This document shows positions 46,928 through 56,470 of a stretch of 64,000 nt of DNA, piece by piece. Source of the DNA: Endozoicomonas sp. GU-1. Its GTDB lineage: Bacteria > Pseudomonadota > Gammaproteobacteria > Pseudomonadales > Endozoicomonadaceae. The DNA lies in contig NZ_CP114771.1 in the NCBI RefSeq assembly GCF_027366395.1, forward strand, positions 620,001-684,000, written 5' to 3'. Position 1 is the first letter of the stretch. The number at the start of each line of letters is the position of its first letter. The translations under genes and the position numbers were made by a program. The notes beneath the pieces are model-generated. The model worked only from the letters and a program-made list of their open reading frames with translations, ran no database searches and was not told the origin of the DNA.

Positions 46928-49463
46928 GAGACTCGAACGTGGATTTAACCACGTTTAGCTCAACGAGCTCGCCCAGTTTCGCCATGGCCCACAGCAGGTT
47001 GGCGATTTGCTGAGGAATAAATTGCTCTTTCAGTGCGTTCACGTGGGGCAACAGCACGGCCATGGTCTCGTTGAGCCCCGGTGTCTGTTCCTGTCCGTTG
47101 TCCACCAGTTTTGCCATGGCCCACAGCAGGTTGGCGATTTCCTGTGGTTCAAAGTTAGCTTTCTGTGCCTTCACTTGTGGCAATAGCGCGGTCAAGGCCT
47201 CTTTGAACTCTGGTGTCCCCTCATGCCCTTTGTCTGCAAGTTTTGCCATGGCCCACAGCAAGTTGGCAATAGCCTGTGTCTTAAATTGGTCTTTCTGTGC
47301 GTTCACGTGGGGCAACAGCGCGGCCACAGCCTCGTTGAGCCCTGGTACCTGCTCCAGCCCGTTATCCACCAGTTTTGCCATGGCCCACAGCAGGTTGGCG
47401 ATACCCTGTGGTTTAAAGTTAGCTTTCTGTACGTTCACATGGGGCAACAGCACGGCCACGGCCTCGTAGAGTGCTGGTGTTCGCTCCTGCCCACTGTCGA
47501 CCAGTTTCGCCATGGCCCACAGCAGGTTGGCGATATGTTGAGGAATACATTGGTCTTTCTGTGCGTTCACGTGTGACAATAGTTCGGCCACGGCCTTGTT
47601 GAGCTCGGGTGTCTGCTCCAGCCCGTTGTCCACCAGTTTCGCCATGGCCCACAGCAGGTTGGTGGTTTCCTGTGGTTTAAAGTGAGCTTTCTGTGCGTTC
47701 ACGTGGGGCAACAGCGCGGCCACGGCCTCGTTGAGCTCTGGTGTCTGCTCCAGCCCGTTGTCCATCAGTTTCGCCATGGCCCACAGCAGGTTGGCAACAC
47801 CCTGGGCATTAAATTGGTTTTTCTGTGCGTTCACTTGGGGTAACAGCGCGGCCACGGCTTCTTTAAGCTCTGGTGTCCACTCCTGTCCATTGTCCACCAG
47901 TTTCGCCATGGTCCACAGTAGGCTGGTGATTTCCTGAGGTTTAAAGTGAGCTTTCTGTACGTTCACGTATGGCAACAGCACGGCCACGGTCTCGTTGAGC
48001 CCTGGTGTTTGCTTTTGCCCGTTGTCCACCAGTTTCGCCATGGCCCACAGCAGGTTGGCAATACCCTGTGTCTTGAATTGGTCCTTCTGTGCGTTCACGA
48101 GGGGCAGCAGCGCGGCCACGGCATCGCTGAGTTCTGCTGTTCGGTTCTGCCCGTTGTCGACCAGTTTCGCCGTGGTCCAAAGCAGGTTGGCGATTTCCCG
48201 CGGGTTAAAGTTAGCTTTCAGTGCGCTCACGTGAGGCAACAGCGCAGCAACGGTCTCTTTGAGCTCTGGTGTCAACTCCTGCCCGTTGTTCACCAGTTTC
48301 GCCATGGCCCACAGCAGGTTGGCGATACCCTGTGGTGAAAAGTTAGCTTTCAGTGCGCTCACGTGGGGCAACAGTGCGGCCACTGCCTCGTTGAGCTCTT
48401 GTGTCTGCCCCTGCCCATTGTCCACGAGTTTCGCTATGGCCCACAGCAGGTTGGCGATTTCCTGTGGTTTAAAGTTAACTTTCTGTGCGATTACATGGGG
48501 CAACAGCGCGGCCACGGCCTCTTTGAGGCCTGGTGTCCGCTCCTGCCCGTTGTCCAACAGTTTCGCCACGGCCCACAGCAGGTTGACGATATGCTGAGGA
48601 ATAAATTGGTCTTTATGTGCGTTCACCCGAGGCAGCAGCGCGGCCACGGCCTCGTTGAGCTCTGGTGTCTGCTCCAGCCCGTTGTCCACCAGTTTCGCCA
48701 TGGCCCACAGCAGGTTGGTGATTTCCTGTGGCTTAAAGTTAGCTGTCTTCATGTGAGGCAAAAGAGCGGCCACAGCCCCGTTGAACTCTGGTGTCTGCTT
48801 CTGCCCTTTGTCCACCAGTTTCGCCATGGCCCATAGCAGATTGGCTATGCCTTGGGGATCAATATTCCTCGCTTCAGTTTTTTGGTTGCAGGTAAATATT
48901 ATTGAATCCAGTAGCGTTGACAATAAGGCAGCTTGTGTACGCTTAACACGCTCATCCATGGGTTTATGCGGGGTAAAAACACCCGCTGAAGTAAATGAAT
49001 GAAGTGTTGTCGTCAGGCTTCGCCAATTCCAGCTCCGTGTTGCTTTAAAATTTTGCAGCAAACGCATCAGCTGGCTTTGTTCCGCTCGATTTAACGGTCT
49101 TTTAGCCGCTGACGTGTATTTTTTAATTGAACTGGCATATTGCCCGTGATTTCTCCCATCATAGCGATGACCGAAACGAACCGATCTACTCACCAGACCA
49201 TCCATTATTTCTTGTTTGATGAGGGCATTAAAATCTTGAGCATGCTTTACTGAACGGCACAGTAGATATTGAGAAGAGCGTACGGCAGAAGAATGGTGAA
49301 ATTCATTATGCCCCGGGGTAGTGCGGGGAGGATTATCCCGTTGTCTGACTGTGGTATGTCTATATCGCCCATGCCATGAAGAAACGGCATGGTCATCCGG
49401 TTGGTGGTCATCGTTACCTGATCTTATGTATTGACCACTGAAACCAGCAGAACTTCTATCCAT
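46815..49463 (-). CDS. Copy 16, N-domain and repeat fragment
   Basis: 882 codons with all 15 units, ending out of frame after RISQN (LGSNGMLCQVVS and so on). It has a normal family start and leader, so a RAP-less repeat protein could be made. Such a product would bind RNA without the C-terminal domain. Confidence 0.65.
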   Translation of the reverse strand: MDRSSAGFSGQYIRSGNDDHQPDDHAVSSWHGRYRHTTVRQRDNPPRTTPGHNEFHHSSAVRSSQYLLCRSVKHAQDFNALIKQEIMDGLVSRSVRFGHRYDGRNHGQYASSIKKYTSAAKRPLNRAEQSQLMRLLQNFKATRSWNWRSLTTTLHSFTSAGVFTPHKPMDERVKRTQAALLSTLLDSIIFTCNQKTEARNIDPQGIANLLWAMAKLVDKGQKQTPEFNGAVAALLPHMKTANFKPQEITNLLWAMAKLVDNGLEQTPELNEAVAALLPRVNAHKDQFIPQHIVNLLWAVAKLLDNGQERTPGLKEAVAALLPHVIAQKVNFKPQEIANLLWAIAKLVDNGQGQTQELNEAVAALLPHVSALKANFSPQGIANLLWAMAKLVNNGQELTPELKETVAALLPHVSALKANFNPREIANLLWTTAKLVDNGQNRTAELSDAVAALLPLVNAQKDQFKTQGIANLLWAMAKLVDNGQKQTPGLNETVAVLLPYVNVQKAHFKPQEITSLLWTMAKLVDNGQEWTPELKEAVAALLPQVNAQKNQFNAQGVANLLWAMAKLMDNGLEQTPELNEAVAALLPHVNAQKAHFKPQETTNLLWAMAKLVDNGLEQTPELNKAVAELLSHVNAQKDQCIPQHIANLLWAMAKLVDSGQERTPALYEAVAVLLPHVNVQKANFKPQGIANLLWAMAKLVDNGLEQVPGLNEAVAALLPHVNAQKDQFKTQAIANLLWAMAKLADKGHEGTPEFKEALTALLPQVKAQKANFEPQEIANLLWAMAKLVDNGQEQTPGLNETMAVLLPHVNALKEQFIPQQIANLLWAMAKLGELVELNVVKSTFESLVHRISQNFSALSASNIDVSLGSNGMLCQVVSGLQCQ

Positions 49464-49693
49464 AATTATATTTCATTAATTCATGAAAATATAACAAGCA
49501 GACTGCTGTTCTGCTCAGAAGTTCATTTTGTTGGAATATTGATAAATGTAAGCAGTTGGAGAAAGCATCTGCTCCTGATGCCAACCATCCGTTATCTTCA
49601 AATCATCAGGGCGAAATTCAGGGGTAAAAGGTCTTCAACTCTGGTAGAACTTTACTGGAATATGAAAACGGTTTCTGGGGCGAAGGGAGGGAA

Positions 49694-52600
49694 TTACTGG
49701 TTGTTTTTTCTCTTTCTCCTGGCTGGTTTGCCGGTTTGTTCTTCTAACTGTTTTTCGGCGGTTAAGTCACCGTGATCTGTGAGTTGCCCGCTTTTATCAG
49801 CAGTAACGTATGCCGCATCTGCCCACCTTCTTTTAAGTGATATAGAGCCATGCCCCTGTGACGGGATGCCTGTCCTGATTTTTATTTGATCAATGTATGG
49901 TTTCATTAAATCCTGATTGCCAAGCCTGTTAACCGGAATTTCAATGACCTCAAAGCCTGCTTTTTGCAACAGTGCGATTTTCAGCAGACTCGAACCATTC
50001 CTGGTGTTGAAATCACCACCCACGTAATGAGACGGTCCCTGAACTTCAATCACTATGTTGTGATCTGGCAGGAGCAGGTCAACCGGAGGTAATGAATTCA
50101 GACTCTTTTCTTCTTCAATCCGCAAAGAGGGAAAGCATGATTGGAGCTGATCGCGGAAGTCGGCTTGATGTTTTGACCTGATTGTCTGGTAATGGGGGGC
50201 GAATGGGCATGATCTCCCAAGCCAACTGGCGGCCATGGTAATAACGGATTGTTCCTCTTCATTGTTTGGGAATGGATTTTCCAGGCGAGTAAACAGGTCA
50301 TCCATGTGCTTTTCAAGCCAGTTATTGTTATTGGAGTCCAGAGACAATCTGGCACAGCAAACCATTACTCCCCAGAGAGACATCAATATGTCTTGCTGTG
50401 ATAGCTGAGGGTTTTTACTGATTCGGTAAACAAGCGATTCGAACATAGGGGTCATCACGTTCAGCTCAACGAACTCACCCAGTTTCGCCGTGGCCCACAG
50501 CAGATTGCCGATTTCCTGTGGTTTAAAGTTAGCTTTCTGTGCGTTCACGTAGGGTAACAGCACGGCCACGGCCTCATTGAGTTCTGGTGTCTGCTCCTGC
50601 CCGCTGTCAACCAGTTTTGCCATGGCCCAGAGCAGAGTGACGATTTCCTGTGGTTTAAAGTTAGCTTTCTGTGGGTTCACGTAGTGCAGCAGCCCGACCA
50701 CGGCCTCATTGAACTCTGTTGTCCGCTCCTCGCCATTGTCCAGCAGTTTCGCCGTGGCCCATAGCAGGTTGGTGATACCCTGGGGTTTAAAGTTAGCTTT
50801 CTGTGTGTTCACGTGGCGCAATAGCGTGGTCACGGCCTCGTTGAACTCTGATGTCCGCTCACCGTTGTCCACCAGTTTTGCCATGGCCCACAGCAGGTTG
50901 GCGACTCCCTGGGCATTAAATTGGTCCTTCGCTGCGTTCACCTGAGGCAACAGCGCAGCCACGGACTCGTTAAACTCTGGTGTCCGCTCCTGCCCATTGT
51001 CCACCAGTTTCGCCATGGCCCACAGCAGGTTGGCGATATGCTGGGCATTAAACAGGTCTTTCTGTACGTTCACATGTTGCAGCAGTGCAGCCACGGCCTC
51101 GTTAAACTCTGGTGTCCGCTCCTGCCCGCTATCCACCAGTTTCGCCATGGCCCACAGCAGGTTGGCGATAGCCTGTGGTGTAAAGTTATCTTTCTGTGCG
51201 TTCACGTGTGGCAACAGCGCGGCCACGGCCTCTTTAAGCTCTGGTGTCCTATCCTTCCCGTTGTCCAGTAGTTTCGCCATGGCCCACAGCAGGTTGGCGA
51301 TTTCCTGTGGTTTAAAGTTAGCTTTCTCCGGGTTCACTTGTGGCAACAGCACGGCCACGGCCTCTTTGAGCTGCAGTGTCCACTCCTTCCCTTTTTCCAC
51401 CAGTTTCGCTGTGGCCCAGAGCAAGTTGGCAATTTCCTGTGGTTTAAAGTTAGCTTTCTGTGCGTTCACGAAGGGCAACAGCGTGGCCACGGCCTCTTTG
51501 AGCTGTGCTGTTCGCTCCAGCCCCTTATCAACCAGTTTCGCCTTGGCCCACAGCAGGTTGGTGATTTCCTGTGGTTTAAAATTAGCTTTCTGTGCGTTCA
51601 CGCGGGGCAACAGCGCGGCCACGGCCTCGTTGAGTTCTGGTGTTTGTTCCTGCCCGTTGTCCACTAGTTTTGCCATGGCCCACAGAAGGTTGGCGATTTC
51701 CTGTGGTTTAAAGTTAGCTTTCTGTGCGATCACGTGGGGCAACAGCGCGGCCACGGCCTCATTGAACTCTGGTGTTCGCTCCTGCCCATTGTCTACCAGT
51801 TTGGCCATGGCCCACAGCAGGTTGGTAATGCCCTGGGCATTAAATTGGTCCTTCCCTGCGTTCACGTGAGGTAACAGCGCAGCCACGGTCTCTTTGAGAC
51901 CTGGTGTCCGCTCCTGTCTGTTGTCCACCAGTTTTGCCATGGCCCACAGCAGATTGGTAATGCCCTGGGCATTAAATTGGTCTTTCTGTACGTTCACGAG
52001 GGGTAACAGCACGGCTACGGCTCCTTTGAGCCCTGGTGTCTGCTTCCGCCCGTTGTCCACCAGTTTCGCCATGGCCCACAGCAGGTTGGCAATATGCTGT
52101 GGAATAAATTGGTATTTCTGTGCGTTCACGAGGGGCAACAGTGCGGCCACAGCCTCGTTGAGCCCTGGTTTTCGCTCCAGCCCGCTGTCTACCAGTTTCG
52201 CCATGGCCCACAGCAGGTTGGCGATTCCCAGGGCATCAATATCCCTGGCTTCAGGTTTTTGGTTGCACTTGAATATGATTGCATCAAGCAGTGTTGACAA
52301 TAAGGCAGTTTGAGTAAGATTGACACGTTCATTCAAGGGTTTAAGAGGGGTAAAAACACCCGCTGAAGTCAATGAATGAAATGTTGTCGTCAGGCTTCGC
52401 CAATTCCAGCTCCGTGTTGCGGTAAAATTTTCCAGCAAGCGCATCAGCTGGCTTTGTTCCGCTCGATTCAACGGTCTTTTAGCAGCTGACGTGTATTTTT
52501 TAATTGAACTGGCATATTGACCGTGAAGTCTCCCATCATAGCGATCACCGAAACGGTAAGATTTACTCATCAGGCCATCCATTACTTCCTGTTTGGTGAG

Positions 52601-52840
52601 GCTATTGAAATCCTGAGCAGGGTTTACTGAACGGTACTGTAGAGGTTGAGAAGAGCGCGTGACAGAAGCATGGTAAAATTCATGACGCGCCGGGGCAGTG
52701 CGGGAGGTGGGATCCCATTGTCTGATTGTGGCATATCCATATCGTCCATGCCGTGAAGAAGACGCCTGGTCATCCGGTTGGTTGTCATCATTGCCTGATA
52801 CTGCGTATTGACCACTGATACCACCAGAGCTTCTATCCAT
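49694..52840 (-). CDS. OPR-repeat/RAP protein, copy 17
   Basis: 1048 residues with 14 units (about 200-789). Cassettes: DALG, IPQH, NAQG, NAQG, KPQE, KPQE, KPQE, KPQE, TPQA, NAQH, NAQG, KPQG, KPQE, KPQE. Four consecutive KPQE units (5-8) form a homogeneous run. Unit 11 is a 43-residue form (NGERTS). RAP domain at 920-985: VDLLLPDHN, IEVQGPSHYVGGDF, SSLLKIALLQKAGFEVIEIP. The tail is complete (KQLEEQTGKP then ARRKRKNNQ). This is the cleanest full-length example for modelling the family. Start MDRSSGGIS at 52840; long spacers (230-234 nt) lie on both sides. Confidence 0.9.
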   Translation of the reverse strand: MDRSSGGISGQYAVSGNDDNQPDDQASSSRHGRYGYATIRQWDPTSRTAPARHEFYHASVTRSSQPLQYRSVNPAQDFNSLTKQEVMDGLMSKSYRFGDRYDGRLHGQYASSIKKYTSAAKRPLNRAEQSQLMRLLENFTATRSWNWRSLTTTFHSLTSAGVFTPLKPLNERVNLTQTALLSTLLDAIIFKCNQKPEARDIDALGIANLLWAMAKLVDSGLERKPGLNEAVAALLPLVNAQKYQFIPQHIANLLWAMAKLVDNGRKQTPGLKGAVAVLLPLVNVQKDQFNAQGITNLLWAMAKLVDNRQERTPGLKETVAALLPHVNAGKDQFNAQGITNLLWAMAKLVDNGQERTPEFNEAVAALLPHVIAQKANFKPQEIANLLWAMAKLVDNGQEQTPELNEAVAALLPRVNAQKANFKPQEITNLLWAKAKLVDKGLERTAQLKEAVATLLPFVNAQKANFKPQEIANLLWATAKLVEKGKEWTLQLKEAVAVLLPQVNPEKANFKPQEIANLLWAMAKLLDNGKDRTPELKEAVAALLPHVNAQKDNFTPQAIANLLWAMAKLVDSGQERTPEFNEAVAALLQHVNVQKDLFNAQHIANLLWAMAKLVDNGQERTPEFNESVAALLPQVNAAKDQFNAQGVANLLWAMAKLVDNGERTSEFNEAVTTLLRHVNTQKANFKPQGITNLLWATAKLLDNGEERTTEFNEAVVGLLHYVNPQKANFKPQEIVTLLWAMAKLVDSGQEQTPELNEAVAVLLPYVNAQKANFKPQEIGNLLWATAKLGEFVELNVMTPMFESLVYRISKNPQLSQQDILMSLWGVMVCCARLSLDSNNNNWLEKHMDDLFTRLENPFPNNEEEQSVITMAASWLGRSCPFAPHYQTIRSKHQADFRDQLQSCFPSLRIEEEKSLNSLPPVDLLLPDHNIVIEVQGPSHYVGGDFNTRNGSSLLKIALLQKAGFEVIEIPVNRLGNQDLMKPYIDQIKIRTGIPSQGHGSISLKRRWADAAYVTADKSGQLTDHGDLTAEKQLEEQTGKPARRKRKNNQ

Positions 52841-53074
52841 AACTATATTTCATTAATTTATGAAAATATTAAAAGCAGACTGCTGTTCTGTTCAGAAGTT
52901 CATTTTGTTGGAATATCGATAAATGTAAGCAGTCAGTGAAACGCATCTGCTCCTGATGCCACCAATTCGTTATCTTCAAAACATCCGGGGCAAAATTCAG
53001 GGGTAACAGGGTTTAACGCTGGTAGAACTTTCCTGGAATAAGAAAACTGTTCCCGGGTCGTCAGAAGGAGGGAA

Positions 53075-56000
53075 TTACTGGTTGTTTTTTCTCTTTCTCT
53101 TGGCTGGTTTGCGGGTTTGTTCTTGTAACTGTTTTTCGGCGGTTAAGTCACCGTGATCTGTGGGTTGCCTGCCTTTATCAGCAATAACGTATGCCGCATC
53201 TGTCCATCTTCTTTTAAGTGATACAGAGCCATGCCCCTGTGGCGGGATGCCTGTTCTGGTCTTTATTTGATCAATGTATGGTTTCATTAAATCCTGATGG
53301 CAAAGCCTGTTAACCGGAATTTCAATGACCTTATAACCTGCTTTTTGCAACAGTGCGATTTTCAGCAGAGTCGAACCATTCCTGGTGTTGAAATCACCAC
53401 CCACGTAATGAGACGGTCCCTGAACTTCAATCACTATGTTGTGATCTGGCAGGAGCAGGTCAACCGGAGGTAATGAATTCAGACTCTTTTCTTCTTCAAT
53501 CCGCAAAGAGGGAAAGCATGATTGGAGTTGATCGCGAACCTCGGATTGACTTTTTGATATGGTAGTCTGGTAATGGGGGGCGACCGGACAGGCTCTCCCA
53601 AGCCAACTGGCGGCCATGGCAATGATGCGTTGATCCTCTTCATTGTGCAGGAATGTATTTTCCAAACGGGTAAACAGGTCATCCATGTGCTTTTCAAGCC
53701 AGTTATTTTTGTTGGCATCAGAGACCAGGGACAATCTGGCACAGCACACCATTAACGCCCAGAGAGACATAAATATGTCTTGCTGAAAGAGCTGAGGATT
53801 GTCACTGATTCGGTAGACAAGCGATTCGAACGTAGAGATAACCACGTTCAGTTCAAGGAGTTCACCCAGTTTCGCCATGGCCCACAGCAGGTTGGCAATT
53901 TGCTGAGGAATAAATTGGTTTTGCTGTGCGTTTACCTGGGGCAACAGCGCAGCCACGGCCTTGTTGAACTCTGATGTCCGCTCCTGCCCGCTATCCACCA
54001 GTTTCGCCATGGCCCACAGCAGGTTGGTGATTTCCTGTGGTTTAAAGTTAGCTTTCTCTGTGTTGAAGTGTCGCAACAGCGCGGCCACGGCCTCGTTAAA
54101 CTGTGGTGTTCGCTCCTGCCCGTTGTCCACCAGTTTCGCCATGGCCCACAGCAGGTTGGCGAGTCCCTGGGCATTAAATTGGTGCTTCCCAGTGTTCACG
54201 TGAGGCAACAGCGCAGCCACGGCCTCTTTAAGCTCTGGAGTCCTATCCTGCCCGTTGTCCACCAGTTTCGCCATCGCCCACAGCAGGCTGGCGATTTCCT
54301 GTGGTTTAAAGTTGGCTTTCTGTGCGTTTACGTGGGGCAACAGCGCGGCCACGGCCTTGTTGAGCCTTGGTGTTCGCTCATGCCCCTTGTCCACCAGTTT
54401 TGCCATGGCCCACAGCAGGTTGGCGATATGCTGAGGAATAAATTGGTCTTTCTGTGCGTTCACATGGGATAAAAGCGCGGCTACGGTCTCTTTGAGCCCT
54501 GGTGTACGCTCCTGTCCCTTGTCCACCAGTTTTGCCATGGCCCACAGCAGGTTGACGATACCCTGTGGTGTAAAGCTTGCTTTCTCGTCGTTCACGCGGG
54601 TCAACAGGGCAGCCATGACCTCGTTGAGTTCTGGTGTCTGCTCCTGCCCGTTGTCCACCAGTTTTGCCATGGCCCACAACAGATTGCTGATTTCCTGTGG
54701 GTTAAAGCCAGCTTTCTGTGCGTTCACGTGGGGTAACAGTGTGGCCACAGCCTCTTTGAGCCATGGTGTCAATTCATGCCTGTTATCCACCAGTTTCGCC
54801 AGGGCCCACAGCAGGTTGGCAATGCCCTGAGTATTAAATTGGTCTTTCTGTGCTTTCATGTGGGGCAACAGTGTGGCCACAGCCTCTTTTAGCCATGGTG
54901 TCAATTCATGCCTGTTATCCACCAGTTTCGCCAGGGCCCACAGCAGGTTGGCAATGCCCTGGGAATTAAGTTGGTCTTTCTGTACTTTCACGTGGGGCAA
55001 CAGCGCGGCCACGGCCTCGTTGAGTTCTGGTGTCTGTTCCTGCCCGCTGTCCACCAGTTTTGCCATGGCCCACAGCAGGTTGGTAATGCCCTGGGCATTA
55101 AATTGGTCTTTCTGTGCGTTCACGAGGGACAACAGCACGGCCACGGCACCTTTTAGCCCTGGTGTCTGCTTCTGGCCGTTGTCCACCAGTTTTGCCATGG
55201 CCCACAGCAGGTTGGTAATGCCCTGGGCATTAAATTGGTCTTTCTGTGCGTTCACGTGGGGCAATAGCGCAGCCAAGGCCTCGTTAAACTCTGGTGCCAA
55301 CTTCTGCCCGTTGTCTACCAGTTTTGCCATGGCCCACAGCAGGTTGGCGATTTCCTGTGGTTTAAAATTAGCTTTCTGTGCGTTCATTTGGGGCAACAGC
55401 GCGGCCACGGCCTTGTTGAGCCCTGGTATCTGCTCCTGCCCGTTGTTCACCAGTTTCGCCATGGCCCACAGCAGGTTGGCGATTTCCTGTGGTTTAAAGT
55501 TAGCTTTCTGTGCGTTCACGTCGGGCAATAGGCTGGCCACGGCTTCATTGAGCCTCGGTGTCCGCTCCTGCCCGTTGTCCACCAGTTTCGCCATGGCCCA
55601 CAGCAGGTTGGCAATATGCTGAGGAATAAATTGGTCTTTCTGTGCGTTCACATGGGGCAACAGTGCGGCCACAGCCGCGTTGAGCCCTGGTGTTCGCTCC
55701 TGCCCGCTGTCTGCCAGTTTCGCCATGGCCCACAGCAGGTTGGCGACACCCTGGGCACCAATATAGCTGGCTTCAGCTTTTTGGTTGCACTTGAATATGA
55801 TTGCATCAAGTAGTGTTGACAATAAGGCAACTTGAGTATGCTTAACACGCTCATCTATGGGGTTATGGGGGGTAAAAACACCCGCTGAAGTAAATGAGTG
55901 TAGTGTTGTCGTCAGGCTTCGCCAATTCCATTTCCGCGTTGCTGTGAAATTTTGCAGCAAACGCATCAGCTGGTTTTGTTCCGCTCGATTTAACGGTCTT

Positions 56001-56338
56001 TTAGCAGCTAACGTGTATTTTTTTATTGAGCTGGCATATTGCCCGTGATTTCTCCCATCATAGTGATCACCGAAACGATAAGATTTACTCACCAGACCAT
56101 CTATTATTTCCTGTTTGATGAGCGTATTAAAATCTTGAGCAAGGTTTACTGAACGGCGCTGTAGATTTTGAGGAGGGCATGCACCAGGAGAATGGTAAAA
56201 TTCATTGTGCCCCGAGGCAGGGCGGGGGGGGATTATCCTGATGTCTGACTGTACACTGTTTATATCGTCCACGCCTTGCAGAAGCGGTATGGTTACCCGG
56301 CTGGTTGTCATCATTACCTGGTCTTGCATATTCTCCAC
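53075..56338 (-). CDS. OPR-repeat/RAP protein, copy 18 (family ATG out of frame)
   Basis: The 1087-codon frame holds 15 units: GAQG, IPQH, KPQE, KPQE, NAQG, NAQG, NSQG, NTQG, NPQE, TPQG, IPQH, KPQE, NAQG, KPQE, IPQQ. RAP domain at about 959 and tail AKRKRKNNQ are intact. The family ATG is at 56363, but an eight-C tract (56224-56231) puts it one base out of frame. The open frame instead reaches a GTG at 56338 in the alternative frame (ENMQDQ...), giving a different first 37 residues before rejoining at PRPASGHNEFYHS. Either the gene is switched off, or the GTG product is made. Units 7-8 share a duplicated RHELTPWLKEAV helix B. The linker DANKNNWLEK is a hybrid of the left and right subfamilies. 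Confidence 0.8.
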   Translation of the reverse strand: MENMQDQVMMTTSRVTIPLLQGVDDINSVQSDIRIIPPRPASGHNEFYHSPGACPPQNLQRRSVNLAQDFNTLIKQEIIDGLVSKSYRFGDHYDGRNHGQYASSIKKYTLAAKRPLNRAEQNQLMRLLQNFTATRKWNWRSLTTTLHSFTSAGVFTPHNPIDERVKHTQVALLSTLLDAIIFKCNQKAEASYIGAQGVANLLWAMAKLADSGQERTPGLNAAVAALLPHVNAQKDQFIPQHIANLLWAMAKLVDNGQERTPRLNEAVASLLPDVNAQKANFKPQEIANLLWAMAKLVNNGQEQIPGLNKAVAALLPQMNAQKANFKPQEIANLLWAMAKLVDNGQKLAPEFNEALAALLPHVNAQKDQFNAQGITNLLWAMAKLVDNGQKQTPGLKGAVAVLLSLVNAQKDQFNAQGITNLLWAMAKLVDSGQEQTPELNEAVAALLPHVKVQKDQLNSQGIANLLWALAKLVDNRHELTPWLKEAVATLLPHMKAQKDQFNTQGIANLLWALAKLVDNRHELTPWLKEAVATLLPHVNAQKAGFNPQEISNLLWAMAKLVDNGQEQTPELNEVMAALLTRVNDEKASFTPQGIVNLLWAMAKLVDKGQERTPGLKETVAALLSHVNAQKDQFIPQHIANLLWAMAKLVDKGHERTPRLNKAVAALLPHVNAQKANFKPQEIASLLWAMAKLVDNGQDRTPELKEAVAALLPHVNTGKHQFNAQGLANLLWAMAKLVDNGQERTPQFNEAVAALLRHFNTEKANFKPQEITNLLWAMAKLVDSGQERTSEFNKAVAALLPQVNAQQNQFIPQQIANLLWAMAKLGELLELNVVISTFESLVYRISDNPQLFQQDIFMSLWALMVCCARLSLVSDANKNNWLEKHMDDLFTRLENTFLHNEEDQRIIAMAASWLGRACPVAPHYQTTISKSQSEVRDQLQSCFPSLRIEEEKSLNSLPPVDLLLPDHNIVIEVQGPSHYVGGDFNTRNGSTLLKIALLQKAGYKVIEIPVNRLCHQDLMKPYIDQIKTRTGIPPQGHGSVSLKRRWTDAAYVIADKGRQPTDHGDLTAEKQLQEQTRKPAKRKRKNNQ
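56224..56231 (-). repeat. Eight-base poly-C tract in copy 18
   Basis: One base longer than the seven-C tract of close relative copy 10 (29874-29880) in otherwise matching sequence. Loss of one C would put the family ATG at 56363 back in frame with the whole protein. Confidence 0.75.
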
Positions 56339-56470
56339 TGATACCAGCAGATGTTCTATACATAATTATATTTCATTAATTCATGGAAATATTAAAAGCA
56401 GACTGCTGTTCTGTTCAGAAGTTCATTTTGTTGGAATGTGAAAACGGTTCCTGGGGCGAAGGGAGGGGAA

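Larger units (their letters stand above)
46186..49463 (-). pseudogene. OPR-repeat/RAP gene, copy 16: frameshifted in the linker and in the tail
   Basis: Starts at 49463 (MDRSSAGFS) and is open through 15 units: DPQG, KPQE, IPQH, KPQE, SPQG, NPRE, KTQG, KPQE, NAQG, KPQE, IPQH, KPQG, KTQA, EPQE, IPQQ. One extra base at about 46901-46905 (after RISQN) breaks the frame in the linker. The RAP domain continues in the next frame. A seven-C tract at 46352-46358 causes a second shift and a stop at 46340. The original tail (ending TNSQ, TAA at 46186-46188) is still readable. The cap and linker (GELVELNVVKS, SNANKN, GPSHYVSND) resemble copies 1-9 more than its neighbours, so this is an outlier in position. 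Unit 1 is four residues short (HMKTAN). Confidence 0.85.
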
